From an uncultured Clostridia bacterium (GTDB lineage: Bacteria; Bacillota; Clostridia; Christensenellales; UBA3700): a stretch of DNA of 64,000 nucleotides. A program made the position numbers and the translations under genes. The stretch covers positions 1 to 64,000 of the forward strand of contig CAMQWP010000005.1 of assembly GCA_947038565.1 (NCBI GenBank), in the 5' to 3' direction. The notes below the pieces were generated by a model. The model saw only the letters and a program-made list of their open reading frames with translations, was not told the DNA's origin and ran no database searches. Position 1 is the stretch's first letter. Each line of letters begins with the position of its first letter. Of the stretch, positions 34,401-42,591 are shown piece by piece.

Positions 34401-37400
34401 TGATAGTGCAAACTATACATTTACTGTATATGATCCTGCAAATACTGAAAATAACGGTTATACTAATAAACTTGCAACAGTACAGACACTATCTATTACA
34501 AAATATAAGCTGTTGGAAGATAATTTAAATAAAATCAAAGAGAAAATATACGATGCTGGACTAGTTGAAGCTCCAAAAACCCTGACGGGTAGCTATTGTG
34601 GTGAAACAGTTGATTTTGCTGTTACATTTTACAAGAGTGAAATCGGTTATGGTAAAAATGTAGGAGTGGTTAAGTATTCAATCAAAATGGATAGTGCAAC
34701 CGCGGGAAATTATGACGCGTCAGGAGTGGAATCACTTGTATCACTTTCATATAACATAACTCCTAGATATGTATCAGTAAATCTAATCGATCCAGCTAGC
34801 ATTATATACAGTGCTGAACGTCAAGTATTCGATTATCAGTTAATACCTCAAGGTGTGAATTCTACTGCATGTCAGGATGAGATTGCGCAGGGCGAGTTAG
34901 ATGGCAATAAATTTATCAACTTTGCTACATTGAATGCTATACAGGCTAAAGATTATATATTAATTGATGATCATTTGGATAGTATATATACAGCAAATTA
35001 TAAAGTAAATAATACTATTTTCACCGTGCATGCACGTGATATCACTGATGGGAAAATTACGTGGGGCACGTTTAAAGCTCAGTATAACGGATCTGAACAA
35101 GGTCTTACTGGTACATTTAGTGGACTTGGAACGGATAAAGTTACCGTTTCGGGCACTAAATATATGGATGTAAAACGTGCAGGAGGAAGTTACGATGGCG
35201 AGGTACTTGCTTACGAGTATAGAGCGGGTGATTTAACTGTCAATAATAAAAATTATATTGTTACAGGACTACCAAAAGTTTTGGTAGGTGATATTTTAGT
35301 GGGTGTAACATTCACAATTGAGCCTAAGACTATGGTGTATACAATAACGGATAATAAGTTAATTGGCAATACGCTAACTTATACATATTCTGGTGTAGAT
35401 AATAGACCGACATTTACAACCCCTGATGGTGCAAATAATATATCTATTAATACATTTATGGGTGATGAACATAGTACAAACTTTACTGATGCTACTGTTG
35501 ATGCTAATAATTTAGTTATAGATAAGAAGTTGGTGATGGTGTCAGCTAGTCCTAACTATAATATCGTGGCAGATAACAAAAATTATGCTGTTAGAATTAA
35601 TAAAAAGGAAATTGATCTTAACATACCAACTAGTGTGACGTATAATGGTAAAGAAAACTTACCTGCATCTAAAGATTTTGCTAATAGTGCATTATATACT
35701 GGCGTGTCTGGTAGTGATAATATGAGCGTAGGTGCACATAAAGTTAATGTAGAACTAACTGCAGAATATAAGAAAAATCATACAATAAAAGGATCTACAG
35801 TTGGAGACAAGTCAACAATTATACATGACTATACTATTACACAGGCTACGCTTGATAATACTAACGTTGAGTACAGAGCTACTCAAAACATCGGTGAAGA
35901 GTTTAATAATATGGTACCTCTTAGTGCTGTAGTATATAATGGTGTAAGTTGGACTATTGTTGCGAAGATTACGAAAGACTGGGGTACGGGCTCTCCTCAA
36001 TCAGTATTTATTTATACTGGTGTTGGTGTTAATGTAGCTCAAACTGATTACTCGGTAGGCGGTTACAAGATAAACGTTGCTATGGAAAATAATCAATTAT
36101 ATAATCCTACTAATTTTGACATTAGTAACTATATCTTGTCAGGTAATTTAGAAGCAAATTATAATATCGCTCAGTATGCTGTAAGTGCAAAAGATAAATT
36201 GAATGTTTTCTTAGTAGGTAATGAGGACATAAACTTAGTTAAAACAAGTGTAAATCCTGTGTTTAATAATATTGTCAGAGTGCCAAGCGCAGAGTTTACT
36301 CCTAATATTCCTAATCCAACATTGATGAAGATTGATACTATTACAGAGGAAAGTGGGTTGGTGATAAAAGACGCACAAAATTATGTATTATTATTATCAA
36401 TATCAAATACGAACTATGTATTCGAAGTTGGCTCTGATAGGATACTATTTACTATAGATGCTAAAACAATTGACGCAAGTGATATTCCTACGGGCGATCT
36501 TGTTTGGGATAATAACGCAACTGTTCAGTTTGATAATTCTGATAAATACATATTTACAGGTAATATAGCAATTGACACTTTGAATATTAAGATTACTTCT
36601 AACTTTAATGCAAACATTGCTCGCAAGTATACTAACGAAGATTATGCAGACTCTAATTTCGTGTTAGATAATAACAATTACAAAATCATTAATATTTCTC
36701 AGGTGTTCACTGTTCTTCAAGCTACTATTGATCTGGCAAATATTAAGTGGTCAGTTAATGATGTAGAGACTGTTGGAGAATTGAGCGCAGTATATAATCA
36801 TGGTGCGATGCCGGTAATTACTGCAGTATATAATGCTTTTAATGCTATCATATTGAAGTTTACAATAGTACCAGAAGTTGAAGGTCAAGTCTACAACGCA
36901 AATGAAGGCAATCCGGATGTTATTTATAACTTCATAGCAACAAATACAAATGCAAATTTTGAATTCAATTCTGCTACAAGTATTACGAAAGCGGTCACTA
37001 TTACGCGTCTAAACATTAGCGATCCGACTAGTATCACATGGACTTTAGCAAATGAAGAAAAATATAACGAACTACCTGCAAGCAGATATACAGGAGCTGC
37101 TATTGTTCCTACTGCTACTATTGAAGGCGTATCGTTAAAGTTAAGTGCTGATTATTCTAGTAATATCAATGCTAATATCACAGATCCTTATAAAGTTACT
37201 ATTCTTGCAGCGCAAGATAACTTTAATATTGATTCTGGATTATTAAGCTATACATATTATATTTTAAAAGATAGCATTATAGCAAAAAATATAAAGTTTG
37301 AAAATAATGTATCTACTATGCCAGGACGTAATGAGTTTACATATAATGAATCATTACCGATTGTGTTTGTTTCATATATTATGTATAATGATGAAAAGAT

Positions 37401-38091
37401 AATTCTTAATGCTGTCGATTCAAAAGAACAGACTGATGTTCGTCCTACTCCATACCAGGTTACTGTAACACTTGGCGAGAATGCGAATTTTGAACTTGCT
37501 GAAACAGTGATTGATTATTATATCGTGCCTAAGACTATTACATATACTTGGTCAAATTTGGATAACCAATCTTATTTAGTTGCTACACTTTTACCGAGTT
37601 TAACTATATCGGGTAATGCAAAGCCTCAAAACATGACTAAAGACTTGTATATAGTATATAGTAACGGTACTACTAAATTAGTAGAAGCTGGTAAGGATTT
37701 AATCAACGCTGGCAGTTACAAGCTACTTTATAAGTCTAAAAAATATAATGGTAATAGCAATTATAAAATTATTGATGAAAAAGCTGATTTTACGATAAAT
37801 AAAGCAGATATAAGTGGATTTGATGATGAGATGATAAAACTTGTTGGTAAAACAAGTGTTACGTATACGGGATCAGCTATAGTTATGCCTAAGTTGGTGA
37901 TAGCAGAACAAAATATTTTAGGCGGATTAGATTATTATCGTGTAGTTGATGGCGTGATTAGTATTGCTCCTATTCGTAAAATTGTCGATGTCGGCGAGTA
38001 TGCTCTAAAAGTAAATTGCAATCAAGTAATTGGTGGAAACTTTACAGGTAAGCATACGAAAACATTTAAGTTTTTTGTGAATGCAAAATAA
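31411..38091 (+). CDS. Giant multi-pass membrane protein with Ig-like (MBG-type) repeats
   Basis: 2226 residues. About 30 cytosolic residues come first. Some six hydrophobic helices follow up to about residue 190 (such as YLILLLDVLMLCVNIFMLAYFV and IIIIILAVSLLFGSVAFGAI). The ~2000-residue remainder must face outward. It is a chain of beta-rich units of ~80-100 residues of the MBG/YDG Ig-like type, each opening with patterns such as ITWTEEELTYTAGEQKYLGTY, ITWGTFKAQYNGSEQGLTG, SVTYNGKENLPASKDF and ITWTLANEEKYNELPASRYTG. No LPXTG or other anchor exists at the C-terminus; the N-terminal helices anchor it. Such repeats usually belong to adhesins. Finding one inside a chaperone-helicase operon is unusual. 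ATG follows AAGGAG. Confidence 0.85.
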   Translation: MNYKSKKSIFHDNVINKEELSQDTNKKLKDSKYLILLLDVLMLCVNIFMLAYFVIKGFDIIAISILGLIVLLDCIHMILSIFFNHKFRSSIIFTSIYSLVLLILTACVYTMSYFIFDGVTIFENVGIAVSVGIRLVYFITTIATLILITKNKIKIAQPIIIIILAVSLLFGSVAFGAIRGVYGSGSGILEGNKTLEYKLREADEFYPETHYEVVGSLDSKYSNIIVPDEFNGQKVRAIDYEVLLTEGVTNINIDTKEAISVKNTEKEGVISNDLSINMPKDVIDQFKQNIYNNIDASNVNKIALANMVDPQLGEGEYAVKFNYDTTNYPEDLLNADGTYNYVKTFYGAEKSNTTLKSIFDANTDYKDYYTNNYETQDYQWSYDNKSQMAMILKSNLDSDDISKSTTINISFEDVYKVNYDFTHNENDNFIATRDDKTVKTDKYIIESDLSDIEFYEDIRFGCDVSWSVNSDGATTEVISNASEVLSFIQSNNISTEKEINMKATWNMRVPEGSNLSVDSNGIATDKITYGDDLAVKFYTSDGYAKEKYNWSIMQGDKEIANVNWIYTSQLSNNIVFVQNSTDGVMYNKKGTFAPIFEKFALLNASELTIKLDYIVIDEFCSEITANYEHETSITVTPKTVNLDWTIDEAELNSVQDHIVYNNAIHTVSATIYNADICSVDDTNGTSPQAKISDNKLKYSKIYSVKAEIVGNLNYVISDDNGISPSTIKKVEVKKAKIHISYDYTYDGDLSPQVGKTSLEGLMYVGKQYKITPVFKIEIAPDTFKLLSEADGIDPYSIYTYDLDIKDAKGYTIKYDFSTVKSSSDDKVAVSKSYEFNTNECKFKIGKNIIKDTDITWTEEELTYTAGEQKYLGTYNLVGDDVKTVTTNQVSTEALIIAGSHETKVSFDAESANYELAPNVIKTLLIRKKVVTDIAFNTNTAVYANKSLNNNNSGFNSTAIGVDSLNLIIENATYNAGNVTEFKNVGEYSDVAVALSVTDSANYTFTVYDPANTENNGYTNKLATVQTLSITKYKLLEDNLNKIKEKIYDAGLVEAPKTLTGSYCGETVDFAVTFYKSEIGYGKNVGVVKYSIKMDSATAGNYDASGVESLVSLSYNITPRYVSVNLIDPASIIYSAERQVFDYQLIPQGVNSTACQDEIAQGELDGNKFINFATLNAIQAKDYILIDDHLDSIYTANYKVNNTIFTVHARDITDGKITWGTFKAQYNGSEQGLTGTFSGLGTDKVTVSGTKYMDVKRAGGSYDGEVLAYEYRAGDLTVNNKNYIVTGLPKVLVGDILVGVTFTIEPKTMVYTITDNKLIGNTLTYTYSGVDNRPTFTTPDGANNISINTFMGDEHSTNFTDATVDANNLVIDKKLVMVSASPNYNIVADNKNYAVRINKKEIDLNIPTSVTYNGKENLPASKDFANSALYTGVSGSDNMSVGAHKVNVELTAEYKKNHTIKGSTVGDKSTIIHDYTITQATLDNTNVEYRATQNIGEEFNNMVPLSAVVYNGVSWTIVAKITKDWGTGSPQSVFIYTGVGVNVAQTDYSVGGYKINVAMENNQLYNPTNFDISNYILSGNLEANYNIAQYAVSAKDKLNVFLVGNEDINLVKTSVNPVFNNIVRVPSAEFTPNIPNPTLMKIDTITEESGLVIKDAQNYVLLLSISNTNYVFEVGSDRILFTIDAKTIDASDIPTGDLVWDNNATVQFDNSDKYIFTGNIAIDTLNIKITSNFNANIARKYTNEDYADSNFVLDNNNYKIINISQVFTVLQATIDLANIKWSVNDVETVGELSAVYNHGAMPVITAVYNAFNAIILKFTIVPEVEGQVYNANEGNPDVIYNFIATNTNANFEFNSATSITKAVTITRLNISDPTSITWTLANEEKYNELPASRYTGAAIVPTATIEGVSLKLSADYSSNINANITDPYKVTILAAQDNFNIDSGLLSYTYYILKDSIIAKNIKFENNVSTMPGRNEFTYNESLPIVFVSYIMYNDEKIILNAVDSKEQTDVRPTPYQVTVTLGENANFELAETVIDYYIVPKTITYTWSNLDNQSYLVATLLPSLTISGNAKPQNMTKDLYIVYSNGTTKLVEAGKDLINAGSYKLLYKSKKYNGNSNYKIIDEKADFTINKADISGFDDEMIKLVGKTSVTYTGSAIVMPKLVIAEQNILGGLDYYRVVDGVISIAPIRKIVDVGEYALKVNCNQVIGGNFTGKHTKTFKFFVNAK

Positions 38092-38108
38092 TAAGGGAGG
38101 GATTATAT

Positions 38109-39326
38109 ATGATATGTGATTTTTGTAAAAAAGAGATAGTAAAACCTATTATAGCTAATAATGGCAATATGTATTGTGATCAATGTTTATCTAGTATATT
38201 TGGAACTCAACTTATGGAAAGCGTTTCACTTGATTTTGGCGTAGATACTACTAATAAATATATTAAGTCAGAGCAGTTGTTTAATGAGAGCATTGCGATA
38301 GCTGATAAAGATTATGAGAGATCTATCAGCCTTAAAAATCAAGCATTAGATCTTTGCTTGCAATCAAGCATAAAAGGTAACCCTTTCGCTATGGTAAACT
38401 TAGGTTTCTATTTTGAAAACGGCTACTTCGATGGAGATAGACTTGATATCATCTTAAATGCTATGCGTTGGGATGTTGCTATCGCTATATACGAGCCAGA
38501 AGTGGCAAATATTTTAGGCATGAAACCTCTTGCAATAGAATCTGATAAGCTCATTTCTATTAGCGAGCTAATTGGCACTGCTATTTATAATTTACAGTGC
38601 TTGCTTAAGAATAATTATAACTTTATTGAAAATAGTAATCTGAAAAATTTATTTAAGATGGAGACTATTACCGTAATTAGATTATTGCAAAACACTTTAG
38701 TTAAAAAGGGTGTATTTGTATCAAATGAAAACGATGAATCAGCTAATAATATAGACGCGGAAGAGCTAATCAATGCAAATGCGATAGTTGCTAGCGAAGA
38801 TCCACGTGATATTATAATAAATTTAGCTAGTAGTAGCGATCATATGATATTCGATATTCGTAATCAAAGCGGTAATTTGATTTATAAAGAATTGTTTGAT
38901 ATGAATAAGTTAAGTAGAAAATTATCAAAACAATTTTTTAGTAAATACATAGTAGTTATCAAGACTGATGAATTAAGTATAACGGCTAGTAGCGTTTCGG
39001 ATTATGCAGAGCAGTACAAAAAGAGGCTCATAACATTTAATGGTATCAGCACTCTTGGTGTTATTGCTAAAAAAGATAAGAATGTGAAGATGGCTTTTAA
39101 TACGATCGGTGGAAAGAAACAAGCATTTAATGTGAGTTTCAACTCGGCAAAGTGTAAAGATTATATAATCAACAATGTCGATGAGGATATGCTTTTTGGT
39201 AGCTTTACGGCGGAGCGAGTTAAGGTGCTTGCAGCTAGCATGTATCGCAACTCAAAAGTTGGTAATAGTACTGATTATAAGTCTGAAATATTACAAAAAG
39301 CAAGCAGTTTTATCAAATTAAAATAA
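38109..39326 (+). CDS. Zinc-knuckle protein with Sel1-like helical region, last gene of the operon
   Basis: 405 residues, function unknown. It opens with a LIM-like zinc knuckle, CDFCKKEIVKPIIANNGNMYCDQC (about 3-26). It then has a helical part with NQALDLCLQSSIKGNPFAMVNLGFYFENGYFDGD (about 79-112), reminiscent of one Sel1/TPR repeat. A C-terminal mixed region (about 230-405) has no recognisable motif. It thus shares the Cys-knuckle theme of the second and third operon genes. It follows the giant gene by 17 bases behind AGGGAGGG, and a strong hairpin closes the operon after it. Confidence 0.7.
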   Translation: MICDFCKKEIVKPIIANNGNMYCDQCLSSIFGTQLMESVSLDFGVDTTNKYIKSEQLFNESIAIADKDYERSISLKNQALDLCLQSSIKGNPFAMVNLGFYFENGYFDGDRLDIILNAMRWDVAIAIYEPEVANILGMKPLAIESDKLISISELIGTAIYNLQCLLKNNYNFIENSNLKNLFKMETITVIRLLQNTLVKKGVFVSNENDESANNIDAEELINANAIVASEDPRDIIINLASSSDHMIFDIRNQSGNLIYKELFDMNKLSRKLSKQFFSKYIVVIKTDELSITASSVSDYAEQYKKRLITFNGISTLGVIAKKDKNVKMAFNTIGGKKQAFNVSFNSAKCKDYIINNVDEDMLFGSFTAERVKVLAASMYRNSKVGNSTDYKSEILQKASSFIKLK

Positions 39327-39351
39327 AAATTGCAATAAAATCTGATAATTT

Positions 39352-39395
39352 AAATCAAATAATACGCTACTTAATTGTAGCGTATTATTTGATTT
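39352..39395 (+). terminator. Long perfect hairpin ending the Hsp70-helicase operon
   Basis: AAATCAAATAATACGCTAC (39352-39370) pairs without mismatch with GTAGCGTATTATTTGATTT (39377-39395) around a six-base loop. The T-tail is part of the stem, so it may act as a terminator or as an mRNA-stabilising 3' end. Confidence 0.75.
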
Positions 39396-39515
39396 ATAAG
39401 CATTATCTTACTATTGGCCAGTATGATTATTTTGCATTATTGGATACAAAATTGATTTAATTGCACTATATACGAGTAGATTGAACTGGAATAACTAAGT
39501 AAGTTATTTAATCTA

Positions 39516-39544
39516 TTGCAAAATAGATATTAATGTGTTATAAT
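39516..39544 (+). promoter_or_regulatory. Promoter of the ABC exporter
   Basis: TTGCAA (39516-39521) and TATAAT (39539-39544), spacer 17, about 40 bases before the start. Confidence 0.7.
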
Positions 39545-39581
39545 TTACATTATATATATAAAAATAATTAGAGAGGCGAAA

Positions 39582-41309
39582 ATGAGCAGGAATAAAAAGA
39601 AAACACGGAAAGAGCTAGTAAAGAAAATATCTAAGCCGTATATGTTTTGGCTTATACTTGACAGTATTATCATGCTTGGTAATACTGCTGTTGCTATGTA
39701 CATGCCTTGGATGGTAGGTCAATGGCTAGAAGGAAGTGTTGATTTTATCACCTTAGCGGGGTTTGCGTCTTACTTGTCGGCTATGGGTATCTTTTTCGTA
39801 GCAAAGGTTATATCTGGTTTTATTCTTAGACGTAAAAAATATAAGATGGTAGGTAAATTTAGGTGTGATATATATGGTCGTATACTGAAATATCCTATGA
39901 GTTTCTATAATGGACTTACTACGGAAATGCTTACGGGCGTCATTATTGAAGATAGTATAGAGATAAGAGATTACATATTTACGGACATTCCTAAGATGTT
40001 TGTCAATTTTATAACAGTAGTCAGCTGTATAAGTATGCTTTTCACAATTGACCCTGCTATTGCGGGAGTGATGATTACAGGTATTCCTATTTGCATTTTG
40101 GCGACTTTGCCTATTAAAAATAAATTATACAAAACATCTAAAAAACAAAAACAAGTTACTATGGATATGCGATCTAATATTCATGATACATTGTACAATA
40201 TAGAACAAGTAAAGATCAGTGGAAGAGAAAATAAAGAAAGGTCTATTGGTAAAAAACTGTTTAAAAAAGAATCTACAGTGCTGAGAACTCAGCGGTGGTT
40301 AGATGCTGTTTTGTCACCACTTATGTCTTTTATAGGCATTGGACTGTTTTTAGTAGTTGGAGGGTACTCTGTATTCAGGATTATTGAAGGTTATATTACT
40401 TTTGGTGGCATAATCAGTTTTATGCTTTATTTTACTTTAATTGTTACTGAAGTAGTAGGTATTATTTTATCTATTACAAAGCGTGATAAGATATTAAATG
40501 TGCTTGATAGAGTACATGAAGTCTATGAGTGTAGTCCAGAGCAGTTGCAAATTGGCGAAAAACTATCTTCGTTAGATAGTATAGAGTTTTCAGATGTGGC
40601 ATTTAGCTATGGTGATAAAAAAGTATTGGACAGCATAACATTTAATGCTAAAAAAGGGGAAATGGTTGCATTGGTTGGTGGCAGCGGTGCGGGTAAGTCG
40701 ACTATATTCTCTCTTATAGAAATGTTCTACAAGCAAGACAGTGGTGAAATTAAAATAAATGGTGTAAAATCAAATGCATACTCATTGAATTCTGTTAGGA
40801 ATGCAATTGCTTATGTTAATCAAAATTGCACACTGATGGAGTGTAGTATCAGAGATAATTTGACATATGGTATCGAAAGAAATATTTCAGATGAAGAGCT
40901 CTTCCAGTATCTTAAGGTTACAGGTAGTGAAGAGTTTGTAAACGGATTGCCTTTGTCTCTTAACTTTAAAGTGGTAGAAGGTGGTAAAGCGTTCTCAGGT
41001 GGTCAGCGACAAAAGCTCGCACTAACGAGAGCAATAATAAAAGATTTCGATTTGCTGTTGCTAGATGAAGCTACTGCAAGCCTAGACTCCGCGTCAGAAG
41101 CATTAATAGAAGGTTATGTGCGTGATATCAAAAATGACAAGTTAGTTATAATGATTGCTCATAGATTATCAACTATTGTTACTGCGGATAATATCATTGT
41201 GCTAAAAGACGGTGTGATAGTCGATCAAGGTAATCATAAACAACTTCTAAGATCATGTCCGTATTATAAGGATTTAGTAGATGAACAGTTTATTGATACT
41301 GAGCAATGA
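39582..41309 (+). CDS. ABC exporter, fused permease and ATPase
   Basis: A 575-residue half-transporter of the MsbA/LmrA type. Six membrane helices fill about residues 20-290, and the nucleotide domain follows. Walker A is GGSGAGKST (about 363-371), the signature is FSGGQRQKLALTRAI (about 468-482), Walker B is LLLLDEATASLD (about 488), and the switch His is in AHRLST (about 523). It functions as a dimer, exporting a drug, lipid or peptide that cannot be predicted from sequence. It is monocistronic and faces an AraC-type gene across a shared terminator. Confidence 0.93.
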   Translation: MSRNKKKTRKELVKKISKPYMFWLILDSIIMLGNTAVAMYMPWMVGQWLEGSVDFITLAGFASYLSAMGIFFVAKVISGFILRRKKYKMVGKFRCDIYGRILKYPMSFYNGLTTEMLTGVIIEDSIEIRDYIFTDIPKMFVNFITVVSCISMLFTIDPAIAGVMITGIPICILATLPIKNKLYKTSKKQKQVTMDMRSNIHDTLYNIEQVKISGRENKERSIGKKLFKKESTVLRTQRWLDAVLSPLMSFIGIGLFLVVGGYSVFRIIEGYITFGGIISFMLYFTLIVTEVVGIILSITKRDKILNVLDRVHEVYECSPEQLQIGEKLSSLDSIEFSDVAFSYGDKKVLDSITFNAKKGEMVALVGGSGAGKSTIFSLIEMFYKQDSGEIKINGVKSNAYSLNSVRNAIAYVNQNCTLMECSIRDNLTYGIERNISDEELFQYLKVTGSEEFVNGLPLSLNFKVVEGGKAFSGGQRQKLALTRAIIKDFDLLLLDEATASLDSASEALIEGYVRDIKNDKLVIMIAHRLSTIVTADNIIVLKDGVIVDQGNHKQLLRSCPYYKDLVDEQFIDTEQ

Positions 41310-41361
41310 GTTGATAATACAGTTGAATTATTTGTCAATTTACAAGAAAAAATAAATAAGA

Positions 41362-41398
41362 AAAATAGCACCAATCAAGTATTGGTGCTATTTTTTTT
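41362..41398. terminator. Bidirectional terminator between the ABC exporter and AraC genes
   Basis: AAAATAGCACCAAT (41362-41375) pairs perfectly with ATTGGTGCTATTTT (41381-41394), with T-runs on both strands, serving both convergent genes. Confidence 0.9.
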
Positions 41399-41417
41399 CG
41401 TAAGTGATGATTTAATA

Positions 41418-42209
41418 TTATTTATGCGTGCATTTAATTATGGGCGTATTTTTTCTAGCCTCAGAAGGCGTTATACCTGTGATAGATAGAAAGTTCCTAT
41501 TAAAGTTACGAGTGCTGTCGTATCCGCACATTGAAGCAATGTTTGTAATAGTGAAGTCATCATGTCTAAGCAAAGTTAGTGCATATTCTATTCTGTAATC
41601 ATTTAGTGTTTGAGCGAAATTTTTATTGAAACATTTGCTAAATAAATTCGACACATAATGACTATTGTATCCCAGTATTTTAGATAAATCTACTAGTGAT
41701 GGTGATTTGTTGAATTCGGACTCGAAGTAATTTAGTGTTTTGATTACAAAAGAACGATACTTTTGATCTCTGTCAAAAAATTCATTGTTATCGTAAAGAT
41801 GTGCGATAATAGTGCATAATTTAGCCGATAATTTGAATTGATTATCCTTATATAGAGCAATCTCAGATATTAAATCTTCAATATTGTCCATATGTAATAT
41901 TGGTGTAGTAGTATATATATCCTTAAATGTCGAATATAGTCCTGGTACATAATGAGTAGAGAACACCCCAATGAAACAACTAGATGAAATAGATGTGGTA
42001 ATAGAGTGTGTTTGATTAGGAAGTATTATGCATATCTCATGAGTATGTAAAACATGTTCTAAGTTGTCGATTTTTATTGTTAAATTGCCTGAGTGGCAGT
42101 ATATAACCTCGAAGTTTTTGTGATAATGTAATCCAAAATTAAGGTCATGATGTTCTTCTATTGAATAGTATCTTTCAGTGTTAACATGCTTTGATTCGTA
42201 AAATATCAT
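41418..42209 (-). CDS. AraC-family regulator of the sugar locus
   Basis: 263 residues. The N-terminal cupin-like sensing domain has LHYHKNFEVIYCHSGNLTIKI (about 27-47). Two C-terminal HTH motifs follow: PSLVDLSKILGYNSHYVSNLFSKCFNKNFAQTLNDYRIEYALTLL (about 165-209) and ITNIASMCGYDSTRNFNRNFLSITGITPSEAR (about 216-247). It is divergent from the sugar transporter and glycosidase genes, the usual place for an activator of such genes, with a carbohydrate as the likely signal. ATG 42209 follows AAGGAGGCA. Confidence 0.92.
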   Translation of the reverse strand: MIFYESKHVNTERYYSIEEHHDLNFGLHYHKNFEVIYCHSGNLTIKIDNLEHVLHTHEICIILPNQTHSITTSISSSCFIGVFSTHYVPGLYSTFKDIYTTTPILHMDNIEDLISEIALYKDNQFKLSAKLCTIIAHLYDNNEFFDRDQKYRSFVIKTLNYFESEFNKSPSLVDLSKILGYNSHYVSNLFSKCFNKNFAQTLNDYRIEYALTLLRHDDFTITNIASMCGYDSTRNFNRNFLSITGITPSEARKNTPIIKCTHK

Positions 42210-42289
42210 TATGTGCCTCCTTAGAATAATTATTTCTATATGCTATGATTTAAAATGCAGATTTGGTATATTCTTACTTTATGTCTACT

Positions 42290-42318
42290 ATTGTAGTACA
42301 AATATCTTGTATTGTCAA
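42290..42318 (-). promoter_or_regulatory. Promoter of the AraC gene
   Basis: On the minus strand TTGACA (42318-42313) and TACAAT (42295-42290), spacer 17. The -35 lies inside a 12-base sequence repeated in inverted orientation at 42445-42456. Confidence 0.75.
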
Positions 42319-42456
42319 TAGAAATAGTGTAAAATATTAATATAATGTTATTAATGTGGAATAGTGACATATATCTACGTGTTTTTGTTGTTAATATAAT
42401 AAGTAAATAGAGATAATAATATTAGTTTAATTTGCATTTGCATTCTATTGACAATA
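42310..42456. promoter_or_regulatory. Inverted 12-bp pair between divergent sugar genes
   Basis: TATTGTCAATAG (42310-42321) and CTATTGACAATA (42445-42456) are perfect inverted copies 123 bases apart. Each includes a TTGACA. The right copy lacks a good -10 at normal distance in the plus direction, so the transporter operon may need an activator. They may be AraC-binding half sites or simply matched -35 regions. Confidence 0.5.
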
Positions 42457-42591
42457 TTAGATATAGTAGACAACCATAAATTAATGCAGTTATATTATTT
42501 TAGTGGGTGAGATTATTTAATTAAAAGTACTAAATTGTATATATAATTAAAATATTACAATTGATAAGAAATGGGAAAATTAGGAGAAAAT

